DNA from: an uncultured Candidatus Altimarinota bacterium
GTDB lineage: Bacteria > Patescibacteriota > Gracilibacteria > BD1-5 > UBA6164
Direction: 5' to 3'
Length of the DNA: 16,173 nt
Assembly (NCBI GenBank): GCA_938015605.1
Contig: CALLPO010000107.1
Coordinates: forward strand, 1-16,173
Positions 7,422 to 15,378 of this stretch are shown here, piece after piece. Position numbers and translations under genes: made by a program. Numbering within the stretch: position 1 is the first letter of the stretch; the number at the start of each line of letters is the position of its first letter. Under the pieces are notes generated by a model. It did not search any database, was not told where the DNA came from, and saw only the letters and a list, made by a program, of their open reading frames with translations.

Positions 7422-9938
7422 TTATTTCCCCTTATTAGCTTCTTCTTGTTTTTTCATTCTTTCCTCATGTGCTTTCTTTTTCTCTTCTTGTTTTTTATTT
7501 TTAAACTCATCTTTTTTCTTTTCCCATTGAGCCTCTTGTTTTTCAATATCTCAAAGCATTTTATTAATTCTTTGTTCTACTGTTTTTCTTGGTTTAGAGT
7601 ACTTTTCACGACTTACACTGAGAATTTTCTCATATCTTGAGTGGAAAATTTTATCATTTTTTTCATTAGGAGCAAAAGTTGAGGCTGAGAATGTAGTTGT
7701 GGGCATACCATCAACAAGCAGTTTAGAGTAAATGTTATATTTTTTAATATTCATCAAGTCTTCTTCAGTAATATCTCAGGCATACAAATCTTTAAGAATT
7801 GCAGCATCATGATGTCATACTTGGAAAGAAACTATAGATCAAACATTCCCAAATACAGCTCATCTTACTTCTTCACTCATCTGATCAATATACTGATTAG
7901 CCATCACTAGGTTTAATTTATATTTTCTGGCTTCTGATAAAATTGTTGCAAATGAGTCTGTTGCAAAGTTTTGAAATTCATCAACATAGAGATAAAAATC
8001 AACTCTATCTGACTCTACTATATCTGCCCTACTCATTGCATCCATTTGAAATTTAGTTACCATCATAGCTCATAAAAGTGCTGAAGCATCTTCTCCAATT
8101 TTTCACTTACTCAGATTCACAATAATAATTTTTTTATTATCCATTGCCCATCTAATAGAGAAAGAATTTTTAGATTGTCCTAAGATATTTCTAAGAATGG
8201 TAGAACTCAGAAATTGCCCAACCTTATTTAAAATAGGTCATGCTGCTTCTACTTTTTGATTTGGTGCCATTTTAGCAAATTCATTTTTCCAAAAGTTTTT
8301 CACAACTGGATCAGTAATTTTATTTACAACTTTATTCCTAAAAACATCACTTGTAAGCATCAATGGTATAGAAATAAGAGTCGTATTTGGATATTCAATA
8401 AGAGCCAAAATTGTATTCCTTAGAATATGTTCTAGCCTAGGCCCCCAGGAGTCTCAAAATATTTTTTTAAAAATTCAAACAAGTCCAGAAGCTACTAATG
8501 GTCTATGTTCTACAGGAACATCATCCAACATATTAAAAGCTATTGGAGCATCCCTATCACTAGGGTCAAAAATAATTGTCTGATTTGTTCTTGATTTTGG
8601 AATAAATCCAATAACTGCTTCAGCTAAATCTCCATGTGGATCAATAACAGCTACTCATCTTCATTTTCTAATATCATCAATAATCATATTTTCAAGAAGT
8701 GTAGATTTTCACATACCTGTCTTTCAGATAATATACATATGTCTTCTTCTATCACTTGGTCAGATTCAAAACTCTAGATTAGTTCATCTAAAGTTAGTAG
8801 TTCAAATTGGAGTTAAATCAGTATTTTTTTTATCTTCAAGAATTGGAAGATTAGAAGGTGGTTCAAAGTTTCTAGCATCAACCCAATTAATTTGAGGAGT
8901 TTTAACATAACTTGTAGGAAGATGAACTAGACCAGAGAGCTCACTTGTATTTAATACAAAGCTGTTAGCAGCTGTTATATTTCTTTTTTTTATATTTTCT
9001 ATTGCTTCTTTATCTCTAGAAAGTGATTTTAATCTAAAAGAATTTCCTCAAAAATTAGCAAAAACTCAGAGCGTAGAAGCAATTTCTTTTACAGCCATTT
9101 TTCATTCAATAGTATCTTCTCCTGCATGAATAATATTTAAACTTGTTTTGTAACCTGGACTTGAAATTTTAGTAATAAATTTCATAGGCATGTTTACTGT
9201 CTTATTATCGACAACAACTTCATCTCAGCCTCATTTTTCATCCTCATTTCAATCTTCTCATGCTGTTTCTAATATCTTTTCTTCAGGTTTAGAAAGGAAT
9301 AACCCAATTAATTTAAAGAATCAAATTATAGGAAAAAGTAGGATTTTTACATATACTAGGTTTTCATTCAACAGAATTCTTTTAATCCAAAGAGGATAAT
9401 TAGATGTAAGCACTTTTACAATTTTGTCACTTCATTTTTTCCATGTTTTATTCTCAACAGGTGCAAAGTTTACTTGAATGGTATTTAGTGAGTAACTCCC
9501 TGTTCTTGATAAGGCTGATGTAATTGATGAGTACGGATCTACCATGTCTTTTTGTCATTCCACTTGAAGTTCAGTAAAAGTTTTAATTGGATACAAAAAA
9601 TGTTTTGAATGCCCTACTTCTCAAACAATCATTTTACTACTTGGAACTTTCTCTAAATAATCTTTTATCTCATTAATTTCCACATCATTAAAATGTGCAT
9701 AAATCTGATTTTTCAAAAAATTTGTATATTTAACCGGAGAAATAACAAAGAATCTAATTCTATTTCAAATCTTAGTAATCTCTACAGAAAATGAAGGACC
9801 TCTAAATTTTTTCTTCCCAAAGACTCCTCTATGATAATCATCATAGGCTTGGTGTAATATAATCAATATGTGTTCAAAGACTCCTGGCCCTTTCTCATTG
9901 TTTCTATCAACTAGAATTTCTAGTACATTTTTTTTCAT
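7422..9938 (-). CDS. VirD4/TraD-like type IV secretion (DNA-translocation) ATPase
   Basis: 838 aa from ATG 9938 to TAA 7422-7424, continuous only with TGA as Gly. A hydrophobic segment at about 198-217 (ILLFPIIGFFKLIGLF) would anchor it in the inner membrane. Walker A is GKTGMGKST (405-413; the Gly before Lys411 is TGA), followed by VIDPHGDLAEAVI, typical of VirD4/TraG-type coupling proteins. Walker B is LYVDEFQNF (Asp653-Glu654), then SEARKYKLNLVMANQY, as in TraD/TraG C-terminal domains. The last 55 residues are a Lys/Glu-rich likely coiled coil. Such hexameric ATPases pump DNA or deliver substrates through type IV secretion channels. No relaxase or other VirB gene is adjacent, so conjugation, DNA uptake or chromosome handling cannot be separated. 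There is no Shine-Dalgarno. A palindrome at 9966-9982 is just upstream. Confidence 0.88.
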
Positions 9939-9965
9939 TAGTATTTTTATTTTTGTATCATATAA

Positions 9966-9982
9966 CTTTAAAATATTTAAAG
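9966..9982. promoter_or_regulatory. 17-bp inverted repeat upstream of the ATPase gene (possible operator)
   Basis: CTTTAAA (9966-9972), ATA, TTTAAAG (9976-9982) is a perfect 7-bp dyad, 28 bp from the start codon at 9938. It abuts TATGAT on the minus strand (9957-9962), a candidate -10. In such AT-rich DNA, chance is possible. Confidence 0.35.
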
Positions 9983-10080
9983 CATAGATTAAATAATGTT
10001 TTGTTTAGTATTTCTGCAATAAAACATAGAGTTTTCTCTAGTATACACACAAATATCTCTACTTATTATAGCATGATTAT

Positions 10081-10163
10081 AGTTAAAAAACTACTTAACT
10101 CAAGTATCTATTTTGAATAAATACTTGACTTCTATCTTTTGTGAGTTAAATTTATCTTTAACT
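10081..10163. promoter_or_regulatory. Array of inverted repeats: two AGTTAA-N8-TTAACT sites flanking an 8-bp dyad
   Basis: Two 20-bp dyads with identical arms and spacing lie at 10081-10100 and 10144-10163: AGTTAA, 8 bases, TTAACT. Their offset is exactly 63 bp, about six helical turns. Between them is TCAAGTAT (10100-10107) with its inverse ATACTTGA (10121-10128). The downstream dyad covers the predicted -10 and transcription start of the small membrane genes. This is what a dimeric repressor with two operators would need; no regulator gene is identified. The rest of 9939-10216 holds no gene. Confidence 0.5.
10125..10152 (+). promoter_or_regulatory. Candidate promoter of the small membrane-protein genes
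   Basis: TTGACT (10125-10130), 16-bp spacer, TAAATT (10147-10152). The -35 box overlaps the right arm of the central dyad, and the -10 box lies inside the downstream AGTTAA-N8-TTAACT site. The leader is about 58 nt. Confidence 0.4.
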
Positions 10164-10216
10164 TAGCTATAAATTCTAGCTTTTTCAGAAACAAAAACTA
10201 AATAAAGGGATGAAGA

Positions 10217-10549
10217 ATGAAAAAATTAATATTCACATTAGTGATCTTATGCTCATGTATTGGAGTAATGATCATTTGTATAGAAGGATTACATAAGATT
10301 AGTGGAACCATAGCAGACACAGAATTATTAGGATATACTATAAATTTTTTAATGCTCTGTGTGGGAATCATGATTGTAAGTAGTTTATGGAATTCAACTA
10401 TTAGGTACCTATCATTATTGATATTCATTACTATTGCAATAGTACCATTCCTAAACGATTATATTAAACCTGAATATAGCCAAGATACGTTACTCTATTG
10501 TATCATTATGTTTATAATCTATACAATTGATAGAGAAGAATTTACTTAA
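10217..10549 (+). CDS. Small integral membrane protein, unknown function
   Basis: 110 aa, stop TAA. Hydrophobic stretches suggest about four membrane segments: LIFTLVILCSCIGVMIICI (4-22), INFLMLCVGIMIVS (about 42-55), LSLLIFITIAIVPFL (about 65-79) and LLYCIIMFIIY (about 92-102), with a charged end (DREEFT). No family is recognised. Unlike its neighbours it has no TGA codon: all five glycines are GGA, so it would also be translated correctly under the standard code. A weak Shine-Dalgarno (AAGGGA, 10205-10210) precedes it. The inverted-repeat region upstream suggests it is controlled, and a second small membrane gene follows after 37 bp. It could be a recent acquisition or, for example, a stress or immunity-type membrane protein; there is no direct evidence. 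Confidence 0.75.
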   Translation: MKKLIFTLVILCSCIGVMIICIEGLHKISGTIADTELLGYTINFLMLCVGIMIVSSLWNSTIRYLSLLIFITIAIVPFLNDYIKPEYSQDTLLYCIIMFIIYTIDREEFT

Positions 10550-10574
10550 ACTATTATTAAAACAAAAATTTCTC

Positions 10575-10583
10575 AAGGAGGAG
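10575..10583 (+). promoter_or_regulatory. Strong Shine-Dalgarno, AAGGAGGAG
   Basis: A near-perfect anti-16S match 3 nt before ATG 10587. It decides this start and rejects ATG 10527 in the same frame, which would overlap the preceding gene. It is the strongest ribosome-binding site in the window. Confidence 0.8.
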
Positions 10584-10586
10584 AAT

Positions 10587-10763
10587 ATGAACAATATAAT
10601 TTTAGCATTTTTATTCCTAATGTTAACACTAGGATATATAATATATGCAATAAGTCAGTTAGTTATAATATCTTTTTATTCAAAAGTTGAGAAGTATTAT
10701 TACAGACTATCCATAACATATTTCTTAAAGAAAACTAAGAATTGTTTTATTGTCCCCTTCTAG
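10587..10763 (+). CDS. Very small membrane protein, unknown function
   Basis: 58 aa, stop TAG 10761-10763. Residues about 4-30 form one long hydrophobic segment (IILAFLFLMLTLGYIIYAIS...VIISF), followed by a basic Tyr/Lys-rich tail (YSKVEKYYYRLS...LKKTKNC) that would sit in the cytosol by the positive-inside rule. The only glycine is GGA; no TGA is used. It sits 37 bp after the 110-aa gene with an excellent Shine-Dalgarno, so the two form a small operon ending in the hairpin that overlaps this stop codon. Size and layout recall toxin-like or regulatory single-span peptides, but that is only a shape resemblance. The frame extends upstream to ATG 10527; the ribosome-binding site argues for 10587. 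Confidence 0.65.
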   Translation: MNNIILAFLFLMLTLGYIIYAISQLVIISFYSKVEKYYYRLSITYFLKKTKNCFIVPF

Positions 10764-10772
10764 GGGGCTTTT
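10752..10772 (+). terminator. GC-rich hairpin terminator of the small membrane operon
   Basis: GTCCCC (10752-10757) pairs with GGGGGC (10763-10768), one G-T pair, loop TTCTA, followed by TTTT. It overlaps the TAG stop at 10761-10763. There is no T run on the other strand, so it acts in the plus direction only. Confidence 0.7.
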
Positions 10773-11223
10773 AATTTACATATTTTTTTCAGAAAATTCA
10801 ATGTAAACTGCACTGAACTCTAACTTCATACTCATCTAAGTCACTGACATCAAACTCTAGGTATGCTGGGTTTCAAGGCTGTATAAATTCTTCATAGACT
10901 AAGTCTCAGTATTCATCAAATATTGCTATATTTCATACAAAATGTGACTCCTCATCAGAATGATCAACTTCTATTTTAATTGATCAATCGTCCATTTTCT
11001 CAATAATGGGCATATGTTCAGCTTCAATTCATACCATAAACTCTTCATCAAGAGAATGAACATGAGGAGTTATTTCTTGGAAATATTCTCCTGATTCATT
11101 ACATTGTGGGCAGAAAAAGTTATCTCAGAGAGAATCAAATCTAGTTCAGTATTCTATTCAATCTTCTGTTTCTCAAACCATTTCATCATAGATGTAATTA
11201 CATTTTGTACACAAGTATTTCAT
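10771..11223 (-). CDS. Rubredoxin-superoxide reductase fusion protein
   Basis: 150 aa, ATG 11223 to TAA 10771-10773. Residues 1 to about 50 are a rubredoxin domain: CTKC (5-8) with NYIYD, then GIEYGTRF and CPQC (38-41), the four cysteines that hold one Fe. Residues about 54-150 match the superoxide reductase (neelaredoxin/desulfoferrodoxin C-terminal) fold: EHMPII with His70, His88 and His94 six apart, and CSLHGIF with Cys138 and His141, together the full Fe(His)4Cys site. The enzyme reduces superoxide to peroxide using electrons from rubredoxin, so fusing the two makes a self-supplied reductase for a mainly anaerobic cell exposed to oxygen. Odd point: the usual Glu-Lys just before the first His is Ala-Glu here. 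Eleven or so TGA codons serve as Gly. No Shine-Dalgarno. Divergent from the nucleotidyltransferase. Confidence 0.9.
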
Positions 11224-11253
11224 AACACAGCATTATTATTTTTAATTTTTTAA

Positions 11254-11281
11254 ATTTTAGCTAAAATAATAATAAATACAA
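11254..11281 (-). promoter_or_regulatory. Candidate promoter of the rubredoxin-SOR gene, with palindromic -10
   Basis: Minus-strand TTGTAT (11276-11281), 16-bp spacer, TAAAAT (11254-11259), 31 bp from the ATG. The -10 is half of the perfect 14-bp palindrome ATTTTAGCTAAAAT (11254-11267), so a plus-strand TAAAAT (11262-11267) also faces the nucleotidyltransferase gene. The palindrome could be a shared divergent promoter core or an operator. Confidence 0.35.
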
Positions 11282-11308
11282 TATTTAAAATTAATTTTCA
11301 TCTCACTT

Positions 11309-12037
11309 ATGCAAAAGTACTCTCTAAAAGACAAACAAAAATTTGATGAATTATTCTGAAATAAAATAGAAGCTTCTCAAATTGAAATAGATTATCTTGA
11401 AAAAACTAAAAAATATATTAACTATATTAAATGGATTCCATGAATTAAAATGGTATGAATTGGTAACTCACTTTCTATGAATTCCGCTAACAAAGAATCA
11501 GATATTGATTTATTAATTGTAACTGATGAAAAAAGGATGTGGATTGTACGTTTAATTTGTACCTTTATTTTCCAAATAATAGGTGTACGTAAAACAGATA
11601 AACATCATGCATGAAGAATGTGTTTAAGTTTTTTTTGTACACTTAAATGATTAAATTTTTGACAGTTTTCTCTTAAAAAAGATCCCTATTTATATTTCTG
11701 GATACTCTATTTTAAACCTATTTTAGACTTTGATAAAACTTATAATCTTTTTTTAGAAAAAAATCAAGAGTGGGCAGATTATTCAAGTTTTAAAAATCTA
11801 ATAGAAAACAATAGAGACTCTATTATCTACTCTAAAACAAATAGTAAGGGTATATTAAATAGTACTCTCAATAAAATTATTTCACTTGTAGATAATCTTT
11901 GTAAAAAACTACTACTACCAAAGACTCTGAATAGTTATGAGAATATATGAAAACCCTTTGGTGTGATAATTAATGATGATATGTTGAAATTTCATAACTG
12001 AGATATTAGAAAAGACATTGCTCAAAAATTTAAATAA
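11309..12037 (+). CDS. Pol-beta superfamily nucleotidyltransferase-like protein
   Basis: 242 aa, stop TAA 12035-12037, about nine TGA read as Gly. The recognisable part is the nucleotidyltransferase core: VGIGNSLSMNSANKESDIDL (49-68), with the GNS helix-capping motif (52-54) and the metal-binding acidic pair Asp65-x-Asp67 after a variable loop. This is the MNT/DNA polymerase beta-type fold that transfers a nucleoside monophosphate to a target. The remaining 170 residues are mixed aromatic and basic, without a motif I know; a third catalytic Asp is not obvious. The target (tRNA, drug, protein or a HEPN partner) is unknown, and no HEPN-toxin gene is adjacent. It ends in the terminator hairpin and is divergent from the SOR gene. 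No Shine-Dalgarno; ATG 11309 is followed by an intact domain. Confidence 0.75.
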
Positions 12038-12066
12038 AAAACAAGAGGAACATCCTCTTGTTTTTT
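12036..12066. terminator. Bidirectional intrinsic terminator
   Basis: AAAAAACAAGAGGA (ending at 12049), loop ACA, TCCTCTTGTTTTTT (from 12053). A tract on one side and T tract on the other serve both convergent genes. The left edge overlaps the TAA of the nucleotidyltransferase. Confidence 0.9.
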
Positions 12067-12073
12067 ATTTATC

Positions 12074-13369
12074 TTATTTAGTTATTTCTACAACCTTTCT
12101 TACTTCAACTTTTCAAATATTTCATTCAGCTACTTCAAGGACTTTAAGTACTAAATGTTCATCAATATCTTCTCAAAGTATTTCAAATTGTAAGCTTTCT
12201 CATTTCTCTGGGAATCTTTCTAACTTAGAAGTAAGAAAGTAACTAAGTGTTTCTCCATCAAATTCTTTTTCTGCAAATCCTAAGTCTTTAAATTCTATAT
12301 TAAATAATTGTAATACATCCTCAAACATTACTGAAGCTTCTATATCATAAATATTTGTACCTTTATTTATTATTTCTTCAGTTTCTTTATCAGTTTCATC
12401 ACGTATTTCTCAAAATATCTCTTCTATAATATCTTCAAGTGTAACAAGTCATGCTACTCAACCATATTCATCAATTACAATAGCAATAACTTTGTGAGAT
12501 TTTTGGAAATCTTCTAATAAATTATCAATAGGTTGATTCAGAGAAACCTTTATTGGTTTTACCAAATTAAGATCAGATAACTTCATTGATTTATCCTTCT
12601 GAGAAACAAGGTCTCTTACTGTAAGAATATGAGTAATCTTATCAATAGTCTTAGAATAGACTGGAATTCTACTATGTGTGTGAGTCAGATAGAAATCTAG
12701 AGCTTCTCACACAGTAGTATCATCACTTAGTGCTTCTATGTTTACACGAGGAGTCATTATTTCTTCAGATGTAATTTCCCCAAATTCAAGTACATTTTTT
12801 AAATGTTCATGTTGTTTATGTTCTAATCCTCAACTATTTCTTCACATATCAATAAATGCTTCTATTTCACTTTCACTTACTGCTTCTTGTTTTGTTTTAC
12901 CTGTGAATATTTGAATAATTTTTTCAAGTAGATAAACAATAGGAGTCAATACAAACATCAAGAATCTATATATCTTTGAAACCGAAAGAGATATTTTTTC
13001 TGCATTTTTTGTAGCAAAACTTTTTGGAGCGATTTCACCAAAAATTAACAGCAATAAAGTAATAATTCAGGTTGCAACTCAAACAGCAACAGAAGCTTCT
13101 ATTCAAGAAGTTTCAGCAATACCTGTAGCTATTACTGTAGCAAGTGCTGCCGTAAAAGTATTAACTAAGTTGTTTCAAATTAAAATAGTGATAAGAAGTT
13201 TATCACTTCTATCTTTTATGAATTTTAAGTCTTTTGATCAAAATTTTCACTCTTTAAGAAGAGCATCAATTTTATGTGAAGGTAAGCTCATTAAGGCTAG
13301 CTCTGTACCTGAAAAGAATCATGATAACACAAATAATACAACAAATAGTAATATGGTTAAGGGGTCCAC
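12074..13369 (-). CDS. CorC/HlyC (CNNM-type) membrane protein with CBS pair
   Basis: 431 aa, usual family length. Domains in order: a DUF21/CNNM transmembrane domain (1 to about 190) with FSGTELALMS near residue 20 and the hallmark FGEIAPKSFA; two CBS domains (about 205-330) including EIMTPRV and EYGGVAGLVTLEDIIEEI; and a CorC_HlyC C-terminal domain (about 345-425). The family is linked to Mg2+/Co2+ efflux or ion homeostasis in the inner membrane, with CBS domains sensing nucleotides. No in-frame ATG precedes the first membrane helix. GTG 13369 (reading MDPLTILLFVVLFVLSGFF) follows an in-frame TAA and is chosen; the first ATG, inside ALMSLP, would cut the domain. It has a promoter (13409-13436) of the same type as the pilin genes just upstream and lies 75 bp after them on the same strand. 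No Shine-Dalgarno. Confidence 0.9.
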
Positions 13370-13408
13370 TTGGTGAAATTAAAAATTAATAAAGTTAGTC
13401 TAGTAGAT

Positions 13409-13436
13409 ATTTTAGTAAAAAAAAGATGTTTGTAAA
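13409..13436 (-). promoter_or_regulatory. Candidate corC-like gene promoter, CTTTACAAA type
   Basis: Minus-strand TTTACA (13431-13436) within GCTTTACAAAC, 16-bp spacer, TAAAAT (13409-13414). It matches the two divergent pilin promoters in both boxes and spacing. Confidence 0.5.
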
Positions 13437-13444
13437 GCAAAAAA

Positions 13445-14611
13445 TTACTTTGATGATACAACTTCCTTTTGTTCAGAAATTAATCTTTTTTCATCATCTA
13501 TTACAATACTATTTCCTAAATATTTTAGAAGCACTTCATCACTATCATCAATAGGGACAATATATATGTCTTTATTAGAATTATTATCATATCATTTTAT
13601 ATTATAAGAAAGTACTTCATTTGTAGTATTTTCTAATAAAATTGCATAATCATATGTAGCAAAATCAAATACATAATCATTCCCTCCTGTACTTGATAAA
13701 CTTATGACTCATCCATTATTCTGAATATATCATTCTCAGGCTTCTAATACTCCATCAAGTTTAGAAATCTCTTTTAATTCATTAAACTTATTGTATTTTT
13801 CTTTATTAAACTGGTATAAATATACAATGCTTCTTTTATTAAGAGTTAAGTATAAACTTCAATTTATAGTGTTTCCAATTTTATCATTAAGTGAATCACC
13901 GTTATAAATATTTTTATCTATATAATTACTTGTTTTAGTGTTGTTCCAGAAAATACTATTAAATCCTGTCCCTGGAGCTATATAACCAAATTTAATTTTT
14001 CTGTGTAGTGCATCATCATCTTGAAATCCATAATTATACAACTCTCAGCCAGTTGAACTTACGCTAAAATTATCACTATTAGCATTATCATCTAGTAATT
14101 CTCATACAGTATAATCATATGATGAAAAGTCTATTAATGTATTATCAGAGTCTCAAAATGGTAAATTTCCAATTTTTCAAGATCAAGAATTAGCAAGCAT
14201 TACAATACTTCATCCATATTCTGCTAAAGGGAAATCAGTACTTCATGAGTTCATATATAATTTCAAAGGAATTGAAAGATGTGATCATGAACAATAAATT
14301 GATGAATCATCTGTATATAATTCTGTTGAAACAGTTCAACTATTTGTAGAACCGCTCATTGAAAAATTAGTTGGGCAGCTTAAATTATCACTGAATCCTC
14401 ATCAGTTTGAATTAAGTGAACGAGCTAATTTAAATACCACTCTTGCATTATCTGAAATTACTCTAGAAAGTTTATTTTTAATATTAACATAATTATGATT
14501 TAGAGAAAGTGTAACTGAACTAGAAAGTATAATAGTAGCCATCGTTAAAGATATGGTTACAAGAACTAGTGCATATATTAATATACTTCCCCTTTTTAAT
14601 GAATGTTTCAT
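13445..14611 (-). CDS. PilX-like minor prepilin/pseudopilin
   Basis: 388 aa, stop TAA 13445-13447. The N-terminus, MKHSLKRGS followed by ILIYALVLVTISLTMATIIL, is a short basic leader, a Gly8 cleavage position and one long hydrophobic helix, as in type IV prepilins. The residue at +5 is Tyr rather than Glu, as is common in PilX-type minor pilins that begin RGS or RGA. The large C-terminal part (about 70-388) is Ser/Asn/Asp/Gly-rich with many beta-type aromatic repeats and two Cys residues (about 78 and 106) that could form a disulfide; no known adhesin domain is recognised. It starts 2 nt after the stop of the upstream prepilin gene, so the two are translationally coupled. It would be exported and processed by a prepilin peptidase, not encoded here, and placed at the pilus tip or base. 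Confidence 0.85.
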
Positions 14612-14613
14612 GG

Positions 14614-15240
14614 TTAGAAATTTAGATTTACATTATAAAGGTTCTCATTTCATATGTCTTCCCAGGCAATTCATTCACTCTCTTTTCAATATTGTAATAG
14701 AAGTGATAGATTCATATCTGCAATGGCTTTTCAATTAAAGAGAGTTGATTGAAAATCTCTCAAATAAATATCAGAAAATATTTTATCACTATAGAAAGTT
14801 AATTGATACACTTCTTCTGGATTTAAATCTATTTCTGATAATTCACTAGCATTAAGTGTTCTATATCATAAATGCTTCTGATTATAAAGCGGATAGGTAG
14901 ATGTACTATTAAAGATTCTCTTTGATCTTGGATCGACGAGAGCAATTATAGCTCATCAAGTTGAACCTGAGTTAGATAAAATCAATATATCTGTACCTTC
15001 TCATTCACTTTTATTAATAAGTAAATCTTTATTTTCATATGTTCTATTCAAAACTTCAAATTGGTGTATGACATCATTAAGTGAAACTATAAGCTCTGAT
15101 GAACGGTTTGAAACTCACAATTCTTGTAGCGTACTTCAAACTAAATTTAGTACTCCTAAAAAAATAATTGATGAAATAGTTACTGCAATAACTAATTCAG
15201 CCAAGGTAAAAGCTAACCTATTTCTTAATTTTTCTTTCAT
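14614..15240 (-). CDS. Type IV prepilin-like protein
   Basis: 208 aa, TAA 14614-14616. It has a clear prepilin N-terminus: MKEKLRNRLA, then FTLAELVIAVTISSIIF. Cleavage is expected between Ala10 and Phe11, leaving N-terminal Phe and Glu at +5 (Glu15), the classic assembly residues; the usual Gly at -1 is Ala. One hydrophobic helix (about 11-34) is followed by a soluble domain with no recognised motif and no cysteines. It is the first gene of the minus-strand pilin pair and overlaps no other gene. Its promoter (15271-15298) mirrors that of the divergent prepilin at 15379. It could be a minor pilin, or a pseudopilin of a DNA-uptake pilus, as used by CPR bacteria for host attachment or competence; that role is inferred. 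No Shine-Dalgarno. Confidence 0.9.
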
Positions 15241-15270
15241 TCAGAAGAGCAAGTTAATATATCAAATAAT

Positions 15271-15298
15271 ATTTTAATGATAGAAGTTTCTTTGTAAA
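15271..15298 (-). promoter_or_regulatory. Candidate promoter of the minus-strand pilin operon
   Basis: Minus-strand TTTACA (15293-15298), 16-bp spacer, TAAAAT (15271-15276), 31 bp from ATG 15240. The -35 sits in CTTTACAAAG, inverted relative to the plus-strand copy at 15317-15326. Confidence 0.55.
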
Positions 15299-15326
15299 GA
15301 GAATATTTATTTTTGGCTTTACAAAG
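15290..15326. repeat. Inverted repeat CTTTGTAAAG ... CTTTACAAAG in the divergent pilin promoter
   Basis: Perfect 10-bp arms (15290-15299 and 15317-15326) with 17 bp between. Each arm carries the -35 box of the promoter reading away from it. It may simply be two identical promoters back to back, or a binding site for a shared regulator. Confidence 0.7.
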
Positions 15327-15345
15327 AGTTATATATGCATAAAAT
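15318..15345 (+). promoter_or_regulatory. Candidate promoter of the plus-strand prepilin gene
   Basis: TTTACA (15318-15323), 16-bp spacer, TAAAAT (15340-15345), leader about 27 nt to ATG 15379. Both boxes and the spacer length are identical to the divergent promoter. A 12-bp palindrome, ATATAGCTATAT (15344-15355), follows at the predicted start site. Confidence 0.55.
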
Positions 15346-15378
15346 ATAGCTATATATTCTACTAATATTTTTTAGAAA

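Noticed and set aside
15290..15326. Reading the inverted repeat as an insertion-sequence end or attachment site
   Set aside because: No transposase, target duplication or second copy is seen; the arms coincide with two -35 boxes, a simpler explanation.
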